Position numbers and translations under genes: made by a program. From positions 81,717 to 145,716 of the forward strand of contig JANQQI010000023.1 of the NCBI GenBank assembly GCA_028285085.1: a stretch of 64,000 bases of DNA, written 5' to 3'. Under the pieces are notes generated by a model, which was given only the letters and a program-made list of their open reading frames with translations, had not been told where the DNA came from and searched no databases. Of this stretch, positions 49,469 through 57,321 are shown piece by piece (positions within the stretch are counted from its first letter, which is position 1; the number at the start of each line of letters is the position of its first letter). The stretch comes from Saprospiraceae bacterium. Its GTDB lineage: Bacteria; Bacteroidota; Bacteroidia; Chitinophagales; Saprospiraceae.

Positions 49469-50344
49469 ATGTCAAACCTCGGATTAATTATCGAAGAACG
49501 TAGCCGCGATATTGGTGACTTTTTGGTTGGTCGCCTCATTCCTTTTCGCAAAAAGCGTATGGTTGGCCCCTTCATTTTTATTGACCATATGGGACCTTCT
49601 TCGATTCAACCGGGGCATTATATGGACATAGGACAACATCCGCATATCGGCTTATCGACCTTGACCTTTCTGTTTGAGGGGGAAATTATGCATCGGGATA
49701 CCTTGGGTACCGAGCAGCGTGTGACGCCCGGTGCTGTAGGCTGGATGACGGCCGGCCGAGGCATTGTACACACAGAACGAACACCGATCGACTTGCGTGA
49801 TGGTGGTACCTACCCGGTACATGGTTTTCAGATTTGGGTGGCCTTACCGAAACATTTGGAAGACATGAATCCCGAGTTTTCCTACACTCCGGCCGATCAA
49901 CTGCCACATTGGGAAGAACAAGGCTTGACGCTGAAGCTGGTTGCGGGGCAAGGATTTGGTCGTCAATCACCCGTGCCGGTCTTCTCAGAGTTATTTATGA
50001 TGGAAGCTCGCTCAACGGAGAAAACGGTCCTGGAAATCGCCGGCCAATTGAGTGGAGAAATTGGCATTTGCATCGTCGATGGCTACATCGAAGCCTGCGA
50101 CGAACGACTCGACAAAGGGCGGATGTTGGTTTCTAAAGCCATGGACACCTGCCGGATTACGGTCGGCGAAAACACCCATCTTTTACTCTTTGGTGGGCAG
50201 CCCTTCCCGGAGGAACGACACATCTACTGGAACTTCGTCGCGTCGGACAAGGAACGTATCGAGGCTGCCAAGACCCGCTGGGCCGATAAAGCATTTGAAA
50301 TGGTGCCCGGCGAAACAGGATATATTCCTCTGCCGGGCAAGTAG
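49469..50344 (+). CDS. Pirin family protein
   Basis: GPFIFIDHMGPSSIQPGHYMDIGQHPHIGLSTLTFLFEGEIMHRDTLGTEQRVTPGAVGWMTAGRGIVHTER. Confidence 0.96.
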   Translation: MSNLGLIIEERSRDIGDFLVGRLIPFRKKRMVGPFIFIDHMGPSSIQPGHYMDIGQHPHIGLSTLTFLFEGEIMHRDTLGTEQRVTPGAVGWMTAGRGIVHTERTPIDLRDGGTYPVHGFQIWVALPKHLEDMNPEFSYTPADQLPHWEEQGLTLKLVAGQGFGRQSPVPVFSELFMMEARSTEKTVLEIAGQLSGEIGICIVDGYIEACDERLDKGRMLVSKAMDTCRITVGENTHLLLFGGQPFPEERHIYWNFVASDKERIEAAKTRWADKAFEMVPGETGYIPLPGK

Positions 50345-50392
50345 GTGTTTTTTAGACTTTCTTCTTTGAATTGTTCATCATCTCATTTACTA

Positions 50393-51256
50393 TCAATGCC
50401 GCTTCAATACTAACAGCGGCACCTCGGTATGCAAAGCCATCGACTTGGTGGTGCTCTTGTGGAATAAGCGATTCCAAAACGTATGTTGCGGCTGGTACAT
50501 AATCAGCATGGCCGTTGGATTGGACTCGATAAATCCGTTTACTTCCAGAGCAATGTCCTTGCCTGGAATGTGATGTAGCTCGATATTCGAAAACTGTTGG
50601 TGTCCGAGGAGGAAAGCAGCAATTTGCTCAAGTAAATCCCAGGCTTCTGGATCACCTTCTACTTTGATATTAACGTGTAGCAGATCAACTTTTGGCTTAG
50701 CAGGATTTAAAACATCCAGGGCCTGCCACAATTTGAATGGATCAGCTGCATCGACATTAGTGGCGTAGGTGACACGCTCAATGGCTTGAAATTGTGCCCC
50801 ATCGGGGATGACAAGTACACTGGCAATCGCTCTTTCCACTACGTGGCTTGTCACTGCGCCCATTAATTTTTCGATACGTGACCGACTTTCTCCCCGGCTG
50901 CCCATGACGATGAGGTCGCAGTCGTCGCGCTCCGCGATATAGACGATGGTGCGCGACGCCGAGTTACCGAACTCCATATTGGAAGTGATCTGCGGAATGT
51001 GTTTCAACTGATTTCCCAAAGCAGAGAGATTCTCATCGACGAATTGCTGCAATTTTTTGCGAGTCTCCATCAATTGCTCTTGTGTTGTCTGAATGGCCAT
51101 CAATGGCGCTTCCAGAGACTCCGCTTCGGCGTGGAGAACGTGTAGCACTTGAATCGAAGAGGCATCCATATCGGCTAGCTGTACGGCGTAGCGAAATGCG
51201 TTGGCCGCTGAGGCCGAAAAATCTACCGGGACGAGTATTTTCATTTGTTTTTGCAT
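50393..51256 (-). CDS. Universal stress protein, tandem UspA domains
   Basis: MKILVPVDFSASAANAFRYAVQLADMDASSIQVLHV; DLIVMGSRGESRSRIEKLMGAVTSHVVERAIASVLVIPD. Confidence 0.93.
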   Translation of the reverse strand: MQKQMKILVPVDFSASAANAFRYAVQLADMDASSIQVLHVLHAEAESLEAPLMAIQTTQEQLMETRKKLQQFVDENLSALGNQLKHIPQITSNMEFGNSASRTIVYIAERDDCDLIVMGSRGESRSRIEKLMGAVTSHVVERAIASVLVIPDGAQFQAIERVTYATNVDAADPFKLWQALDVLNPAKPKVDLLHVNIKVEGDPEAWDLLEQIAAFLLGHQQFSNIELHHIPGKDIALEVNGFIESNPTAMLIMYQPQHTFWNRLFHKSTTKSMALHTEVPLLVLKRH

Positions 51257-51259
51257 GGC

Positions 51260-52141
51260 TTAGCGGATAATCAAGATCGGTTTGTTAGGCAATAAATTGA
51301 TTAAGGACTCGGTGACGCTACCGAACAGAAATTTTTCAAAAGCCGTGTGACCCTGCGCACCAAGTACAATAAGATCCACCGGGCGTTCTTTCTGAAAATC
51401 TTGGATGCACGCAGCTATATTATTGTGATAATTATCCACGACATCTTTCTGCATACGATCGTCGTAAAGACCATATTTGACCTGGAAATCATCGAAGCTA
51501 CGCCAAGCGGCTTCTTTCAATACGTCCCAGTAGGCAGGTTGCAAAGACATGCCATAATAAGTATCCGAGCGTGGGATTTGGATGACATTCAATGCATTAA
51601 TCGTGGCATCTTCGGTTGCCAGTTCAATAGCCATGTGCATGGCTTTGGCAGAATCCTTAGAAAAATCGACGGGGACTAGCACGTTATCGAGTTGGTCGGG
51701 AAGTTCCTCCGGCACAAACAAAACGTGGCAGTCTACCTTGCGGGCAATGCGTTTAGCAGTGATTCCGCTACCACTGCTTTCATTTTTTTGGCCTACGACC
51801 AAGAGATCAATATCCAGTTGTTCGATTAATTCTACGAGTTTGGGGTAGGTACGTCCTTCCCGAACGAGTACATCAACCTCTACACTAGAATTAGCAAATA
51901 AGGGATCGGCTTGCCCCATAAGCACATCTTCGATTTTTTCATCCAGAGGATAAGCATCAACGAATAATTTCTGGATATTTTCATCCGTATTGGCGGGGAT
52001 CAATATACTGGGAATAATATGTGCAAGATGCAGTCTTTTGACAATAACCTGATTGGAAAGTTGCCGGACAAAAGTCAAGAGTTTTTCATCCATTGGACTA
52101 AAATCGGTTGCCACTAAGACATTATTAAAATGAGGTTTCAT
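51260..52141 (-). CDS. Universal stress protein, tandem UspA domains
   Basis: NVLVATDFSPMDEKLLTFVRQLS; VPVDFSKDSAKAMHMAIELA; DLIVLGAQGHTAFEKFLFGSVTESLINLLPNKPILIIR. Confidence 0.93.
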   Translation of the reverse strand: MKPHFNNVLVATDFSPMDEKLLTFVRQLSNQVIVKRLHLAHIIPSILIPANTDENIQKLFVDAYPLDEKIEDVLMGQADPLFANSSVEVDVLVREGRTYPKLVELIEQLDIDLLVVGQKNESSGSGITAKRIARKVDCHVLFVPEELPDQLDNVLVPVDFSKDSAKAMHMAIELATEDATINALNVIQIPRSDTYYGMSLQPAYWDVLKEAAWRSFDDFQVKYGLYDDRMQKDVVDNYHNNIAACIQDFQKERPVDLIVLGAQGHTAFEKFLFGSVTESLINLLPNKPILIIR

Positions 52142-52263
52142 ATTGGTTAGAATTAAGATTTGAAAAGGTAGATGTTAAGCGTATATCTATTTTGTAAAAG
52201 ATGTTTTTTGATTTCATGATCCTTAGACAATTTCATTTGCTATGAATCTGTGCACCATTGAAT

Positions 52264-52335
52264 CAACCTTTGGAAATTTTGGCGTGAAAGCAATTAAATT
52301 GCGGGTTAGCCATTTTATCAAGAGCTTTCCAGAAG
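52264..52335. repeat. Dispersed intergenic repeat, copy B (partial)
   Basis: CAACCTTTGGAAATTTTGGCGTGAAAGCAATTAAATTGCGGGTTAGCCATTTTATCAAGAGCTTTCCAGAAG aligns to 25577ff. Confidence 0.7.
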
Positions 52336-52381
52336 AATGAAAGCAATAATTTGAAATCGTTAATAGTATCAAATACTTTTA

Positions 52382-52792
52382 TCATACACCGAAAAAGGAC
52401 TTGGTTTTAGCAATCTTCTGCGGATCAGTCATCTTATCCGCTGCTTCGACTTGAATTGGAATGGTTCTACCCCAAGGTTGCTCAGCAATTACATTTTGTA
52501 ACTTATCTTTCATCTCCGCCGGCCCAAAAATATACAAGCGGTTTACCGGCTTAACCAACTCAATAATGCTGTCAAAATAAGCCTGCTGCTGGTGCTTGCG
52601 TCGCTCGGCATACTTTTTTTCCGAGACGGTATCCATTGGACCCCAAGGCGTTTTAGCCCGGGCGCCACCCACCGCGCGATAATCTTCAATATCGGAATCG
52701 ACAGAGTGGGTTTGGATTGTATTATTTTCCAGGAGGATGACAAAGGCTGATTTCGTATCTAGCCAAATACCACAAAACTTTAGGGAACTCAT
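52382..52792 (-). CDS. Uncharacterised protein, possible eRF1/host-attachment-like fold
   Basis: MSSLKFCGIWLDTKSAFVILLENN...YFDSIIELVKPVNRLYIFGPAEMKDKLQNVIAEQPWG; start trimmed from 52957. Confidence 0.72.
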   Translation of the reverse strand: MSSLKFCGIWLDTKSAFVILLENNTIQTHSVDSDIEDYRAVGGARAKTPWGPMDTVSEKKYAERRKHQQQAYFDSIIELVKPVNRLYIFGPAEMKDKLQNVIAEQPWGRTIPIQVEAADKMTDPQKIAKTKSFFGV

Positions 52793-52841
52793 AATTGCTC
52801 TTTTTTTCTTCAAAACTATCCGTTCCGGGACGGATCGTGGG

Positions 52842-52923
52842 TGATAAGGATCATTTTTCCAACTGATAATTATCATCATCCCCGGCTTTGGATTGAAACA
52901 TCTTTGAAGTGTGATCAAAATCA
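52842..52923. promoter_or_regulatory. Three CRP/FNR-like boxes in divergent spacer
   Basis: TGATAAGGATCA (52842-52853), TGATAATTATCA (52864-52875), TGATCAAAATCA (52912-52923); all match TGAT-N4-ATCA exactly. Confidence 0.6.
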
Positions 52924-52949
52924 TTCTACACCAAAAAAGCCAAATTATT

Positions 52950-53876
52950 ATGTCCACTGATAAGCTCGAATCAACTACCCTTCAGCAAACTGAACCAATG
53001 ACTATTAATCAAGCACTCGTGGGCTTGGCCCTCGACAGGACAGATCGTGGATTAGTACGCTATTGGAATTTTTTTACGCAACAAGTCCCCACGAGTGCCA
53101 GTTATTTTATGCATGTTTTGCCGGCTGTCGATGATATACGGCAAATGGTGAAAGAAGAGTTTGGTGCGTTGATTCTCAATGAAACTTTGACTAAACGGAT
53201 GGAAGAAGAAGTGGAGGAGGGGTTTATGCAACGTGATCAAATGTACGTTGAATACGATGTGCGGGAGGGGAATGCCCTACAAGAAATGCTCAATAGCGCG
53301 GAGTCTCTAAATATTGATTTATTAGTGGTTGGCCAGAGTAAAGGACGTATTAAGCCGAATATTTTGGCGCGTAATTTAGTACGTCAGACCAATGCTAATG
53401 CTTTAGTCATTCCTACCGATGCCAAAGCTGATATTTCTAATATTTTGGTGCCCATTGATTTTTCACCGAATGCAATGCGCTCTTTGCGATCCGCAATTAG
53501 CTTGCAAGCCCAATTGGAAGCACCAGCTAAGATTACCTGTCTTTATGTTTATACCGTCCCGGATTTAAATCATTTTAAATGGGATGGCCCTTGGATTCAA
53601 TTAAAAAGTACAGTAACTAATAATATCCAAGATGGCTTTAATGCTTTTGTTAGTACACATTTTCCTGAGCAAAAAGATCAGTTAGAAATAGCCATGGTCG
53701 AAAGAACAGACGGAAGTGTTGCAAAAAGTATTATTAACTATGCCGCTGAAAATAATTGTGACTTTATGTGCCTCGGTGCAAAAGGACATTCAAAAGTGCA
53801 TTTACTTTTACTCGGAAGTGTCACTGAAGGTGTTTTAAGTATGAATAATGACCTTCCGGTTTTAATTGTGAAGTAA
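52950..53876 (+). CDS. Universal stress protein, tandem UspA domains
   Basis: LDLLVVGQSKGRIKPNILARNLVRQTNANALVIP-type and ISNILVPIDFSPNAMRSLRSAISL; GAKGHSKVHLLLLGSVTEGVLSMNNDLPVLIVK. Start trimmed from 52911. Confidence 0.9.
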   Translation: MSTDKLESTTLQQTEPMTINQALVGLALDRTDRGLVRYWNFFTQQVPTSASYFMHVLPAVDDIRQMVKEEFGALILNETLTKRMEEEVEEGFMQRDQMYVEYDVREGNALQEMLNSAESLNIDLLVVGQSKGRIKPNILARNLVRQTNANALVIPTDAKADISNILVPIDFSPNAMRSLRSAISLQAQLEAPAKITCLYVYTVPDLNHFKWDGPWIQLKSTVTNNIQDGFNAFVSTHFPEQKDQLEIAMVERTDGSVAKSIINYAAENNCDFMCLGAKGHSKVHLLLLGSVTEGVLSMNNDLPVLIVK

Positions 53877-54031
53877 GAAGAGAATAGTTAGACTTTAGCG
53901 CCATTTTACCTTTAGAAGATAATTGGAAATAATAAAATAGTTGTTTTGAAATAAGCTTTTAAGAATAATTTTGTCCAACGTCTAACGTCTCTCTACTAGA
54001 AAATAATTCTGAACGAAAATAATATTAAACA

Positions 54032-54403
54032 ATGAATATCTTAGATAGCAAAAAAATCACTGAAATTCAACAGGAATTCAATACCAAATTTAATAACCTG
54101 AAAATCGAATTTTATACCTCCGGTCACGAAGAGGGAGAAGGTTCAAAGGACAGTGAGAGAATTAATCCCAATGAAACTATAGGCAATGTTCGCCAAATTC
54201 AAAAAACGGGCGATCTGAGTATTAATGGACATTTAAAAGTCAGCACTTTGGAACAGCGATTTTTAGAAGACTATGGTTTGAATGTGCAAGTCTTTCGACG
54301 TTCTGGGAGCATTTGGCTACAAACAACTTCGACGGATAGCTGGACCCTGACGGAACAAAATGAGCATGGCAAAACGCCATTTTACACAACCGATTCTGAG
54401 TAG
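54032..54403 (+). CDS. Uncharacterised ~123-aa protein, paralog of 3569..3940
   Basis: Shared pattern KITEIQQEFNTKF...INPNETIGNVRQI...STLEQRFLEDYGLNVQVFRRSGSIWLQTTSTDSWTLTEQNEHGK. Confidence 0.85.
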   Translation: MNILDSKKITEIQQEFNTKFNNLKIEFYTSGHEEGEGSKDSERINPNETIGNVRQIQKTGDLSINGHLKVSTLEQRFLEDYGLNVQVFRRSGSIWLQTTSTDSWTLTEQNEHGKTPFYTTDSE

Positions 54404-54427
54404 AATTGCTATTGTGAATTTCTAATT

Positions 54428-55165
54428 ATGTCATTGCTCGCCAGCGAAAGTATCCACGACCAACAACAAACTGGACCGGATTATATACAGGATTATCTGA
54501 GTGAATTCGTCTACGGTGGAATCGACGGTGCCATCACGACCTTTGCGGTGGTAGCGGGTGCCGTCGGTGCTGGTTTGGATGCAAGTATTATTCTCATCTT
54601 AGGCTTCGCCAATTTGCTGGCCGATGGTTTTTCCATGTCGGTTGGCGCTTACCTCTCAGCGAAATCTGCCCGAGATAATTATAGCAAACATCAACGCATC
54701 GAATACCGTGAAGTAGAAGAGGTGCCCGAATCTGAGCGTGAAGAAGTTCGTGAGATCTATCGGGCCAAAGGCTTTTCAGGACGGCTGCTCGAAGAAGTGG
54801 TTTCAGTCATTACAGCGGATAAAGATCGATGGGTAAAAGAAATGATGAAAGACGAATTGGAGATGATGCCGGATAGCCGCTCGCCCTTCAAAATCGGAGC
54901 GGTGACCTACGTATCCTTTGTTTTGGTAGGCTTGATTCCCTTGTTGATCTACGTCTACGATTTCCTTTTTACGTTTTCTGGTGATCGTTTCTGGGCCACC
55001 TGTGCCTTCACAGGGCTGGGATTCATTTTCATCGGTTGGCTTAAAAGCTATATCAATCAAACACCTATTTGGCGCGGCGTAATAGAGACTGTCCTGCTGG
55101 GTGCCTTGGCCGCAGCAGTCGCTTATTTCGTTGGCGACTGGTTGGAAGGATTAATTATGGGCTAA
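54428..55165 (+). CDS. VIT1/CCC1 transporter family protein
   Basis: DYLSEFVYGGIDGAITTFAVVAGAVGAGLDASIILILGFANLLADGFSMSVGAYLSAKS; C-terminal TMs VIETVLLGALAAAVAYFVGDWLEGLI. Confidence 0.95.
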   Translation: MSLLASESIHDQQQTGPDYIQDYLSEFVYGGIDGAITTFAVVAGAVGAGLDASIILILGFANLLADGFSMSVGAYLSAKSARDNYSKHQRIEYREVEEVPESEREEVREIYRAKGFSGRLLEEVVSVITADKDRWVKEMMKDELEMMPDSRSPFKIGAVTYVSFVLVGLIPLLIYVYDFLFTFSGDRFWATCAFTGLGFIFIGWLKSYINQTPIWRGVIETVLLGALAAAVAYFVGDWLEGLIMG

Positions 55166-55170
55166 GTGAT

Positions 55171-55204
55171 TGATAAATATCATTTTTCGATTTGATCTAA
55201 CTCA
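55171..55204. promoter_or_regulatory. Candidate paired CRP/FNR-like operator upstream of the YtfI/YtfJ-like genes
   Basis: TGATAAATATCA (55171-55182) and TGATCTAACTCA (55193-55204), 22 bp apart; centres about -86 and -64 from the 55262 ATG. Confidence 0.5.
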
Positions 55205-55261
55205 TTCAAGCTAGTCATTCTTTTTTTGATCTTACAGGTGTAATTAAAAAGCCAAATAAAA

Positions 55262-55759
55262 ATGATTTTAGTAATTGTACTTAGTCTATTTGTTGGCTTT
55301 TTAATTTGGCTCTTTTTGACCCCTTTAGTGCTAGTTGTAGATACGACTAAGAATCAATATTTGATAACTTGGAAAGGGGTTGCTTCTGCTCGATTAATGG
55401 GTTTTGATGGGAGATGGAAAGTAAGTGTTAAAGTGTTTTTCTGGAAAAGGAATTTTTATTTCCCATTTAAAAAATCGGATAAATTAGAAAAGAAGAATAA
55501 AAAAAGGAAGAAGCAAAAAAAAGTGAATTTTAAAAGGTGGAGGCATAAAGGATGGCAAATTTTAAAGTCATTTGAAGTAAAGCGGTTTTATTTAAATCTG
55601 GATACAGATGATTTTGTAAAAAATAGCCAATTGTTCCCTCTGTTTTATTTTTTGAGTGCAAACAATCGACAATTAAAAATAAATTATGAAGGCCGTGCGG
55701 AGTTAGTGCTGATTATTGAAAATCGACTCTGGCGAATGCTCAAAGCCTTCCTTTTTTAA
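55262..55759 (+). CDS. DUF2953/YtfI-like membrane protein (tentative)
   Basis: N-terminal TM ILVIVLSLFVGFLIWLFLTPLVLVVDT; basic middle; directly upstream of a GerW/YtfJ-family gene. Confidence 0.6.
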   Translation: MILVIVLSLFVGFLIWLFLTPLVLVVDTTKNQYLITWKGVASARLMGFDGRWKVSVKVFFWKRNFYFPFKKSDKLEKKNKKRKKQKKVNFKRWRHKGWQILKSFEVKRFYLNLDTDDFVKNSQLFPLFYFLSANNRQLKINYEGRAELVLIIENRLWRMLKAFLF

Positions 55760-55792
55760 AATGAATTTCCCTAATCTAAAAATAAAAATACA

Positions 55793-56164
55793 ATGGAAAT
55801 GCAATTTGAAAAAATGCTGGCAAATGTTACCGACTTTATGCGCTCTGAAGCTAAAACGGAAACAGTCATCGGTCAGCCATTTATGCTTGGTGAATATTCT
55901 TGTATCCCGGTAATTCGCGTTGGTATGGGCTTTGGGTCCGGTGGTGGTGAAGGAAAAGCACCGCAAAGCGGTCACGGTGAAGGTGCTGCAGCAGGTGGCG
56001 GTATGGGTATTGAGCCCATCGGTTTTTTAGTATCCCACGGCGATAAGATTTCTTTTATCAGTACCAAAGTTAATCGTGGCCTATCTGCTGCCTTTGAAAA
56101 AGTACCAGAATTGTTGGAAAAATATTTAGATAGCCGTACCAAAGAAAAAGCAGAAGCGGTTTAA
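55793..56164 (+). CDS. GerW/YtfJ family protein
   Basis: VGQPF-type motif TVIGQPFMLGEYSCIPVIRVGMGFGSGGGEG...GAAAGGGMGIEPIGFLVSHGDKISFIS. Confidence 0.88.
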   Translation: MEMQFEKMLANVTDFMRSEAKTETVIGQPFMLGEYSCIPVIRVGMGFGSGGGEGKAPQSGHGEGAAAGGGMGIEPIGFLVSHGDKISFISTKVNRGLSAAFEKVPELLEKYLDSRTKEKAEAV

Positions 56165-56263
56165 TCCCTCAGCCAATTTTAACCAATGAACCGATTTAAG
56201 CCTTTAGACAGTTAGAATAAGTCTAAATCAGTTCAATATTATTAAAACCAAAAATCAAAAATT

Positions 56264-56704
56264 ATGTCTTTGATCAAATGGCGGAACTACCCCACATCAC
56301 TGACAGAATGGGTAGATGATTTCTTCAAAAATGACAACGAATTTTCAAATCGACATTGGTGGCCAAAAGAGCGTGCGCTTCCCGCAGTCAACGTTAAAGA
56401 AATGGACACCACCTTTGAGCTGGAGCTCGCCGCTCCGGGAATGAAAAAGGAGGATTTTAAAATTTCGGTCGAAAATGGTGTGCTTCGCATTAGCGCCGAA
56501 ACGCAATCTGAAAAAGAGGACATCGGAAATGGTTACACTCGCAAAGAGTTCGATTACCAATCCTTTAGTCGTTCATTTAGGCTACCAGAACAAACTGAAA
56601 TCGATGCTATTGCGGCGAATTATACCGAAGGCATCCTTCGCTTGAGCGTTCCTAAGACCGAAGTTAAAACAGCCCCACCTGAGAAATTAATCGAAGTGAC
56701 TTAA
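56264..56704 (+). CDS. Hsp20/alpha-crystallin family small heat shock protein
   Basis: VNVKEMDTTFELELAAPGMKKEDFKISVENGVLRISAETQSEKE...YQSFSRSFRLPEQTEIDAIAANYTEGILRLSVPK. Confidence 0.96.
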   Translation: MSLIKWRNYPTSLTEWVDDFFKNDNEFSNRHWWPKERALPAVNVKEMDTTFELELAAPGMKKEDFKISVENGVLRISAETQSEKEDIGNGYTRKEFDYQSFSRSFRLPEQTEIDAIAANYTEGILRLSVPKTEVKTAPPEKLIEVT

Positions 56705-56765
56705 GCCGGTAGCGGTTTAGTATTACCCGCTTAAGTTTTCGTTCGAGCTAGTTTTATCGATTGTT

Positions 56766-56794
56766 GCCCTTTCAGTCCCGACTACTGGAAGGGC
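56766..56794 (+). terminator. Hairpin terminator after hsp20
   Basis: GCCCTTtCAGTcccgactACTGgAAGGGC followed by gcttttg. Confidence 0.75.
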
Positions 56795-56908
56795 GCTTTT
56801 GTTTGGTGTGATCTAAAATCGGCAGCCACAAGACAAAATCAAGATTAAGCGCTAAACAATCTTCTGGATTTTGTTCTTTTATGGTTCTAAGCCAAATTTA
56901 ACGCGATA

Positions 56909-57253
56909 GTGAAAAGTCAATTACTCTGCTTTGCTTTGCTCTTGTCCTTTATGGCTTGTCAGCAAAGCCGAAAAGCAACTTCTAGGCCGGATACTTCCTC
57001 CGACGGCATCATCAAAAATGAAATTATCGTCCAATTAAAAGGCCGGGTTAAGCCCCAACAGCTCACCGGCGCTTATCAACGATATGACCTAAAGCTGCTA
57101 CGCGCCGTCAGCGAGGCCACAAATCTATGGTTGTTTACCTACAATACCGATAAAATTGCCCCGGAGGAGATGCTCAATATTTTGCGTAACTCCCAATTTG
57201 CCACCAACGCCGAATTCAATAAAGAAGTGGAAATGCGCGGTCGTGGCGGCTGA
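56909..57253 (+). CDS. Small lipoprotein resembling a subtilase (S8) propeptide/I9 domain (tentative)
   Basis: GTG start; lipobox LLLSFMACQQS; NEIIVQLKGRVKPQQLTGAYQRYDLKLLRAVSEATNLWLFTYNTDKIAPEEMLNILRNSQFATNAEFNKEV. Confidence 0.65.
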   Translation: MKSQLLCFALLLSFMACQQSRKATSRPDTSSDGIIKNEIIVQLKGRVKPQQLTGAYQRYDLKLLRAVSEATNLWLFTYNTDKIAPEEMLNILRNSQFATNAEFNKEVEMRGRGG

Positions 57254-57321
57254 TTTTAGACTGTAACCCCAACAAAACTTCTATACCATTATAATTCAAA
57301 ACTTCTTTTCAACAATTACAC

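Noticed and set aside
52201-52230. TGATTTCATGAT / TGATCCTTAGAC upstream of the 51260..52141 UspA gene
   Set aside because: Only single half-sites, with no TGAT-N4-ATCA match and no 22-bp partner.
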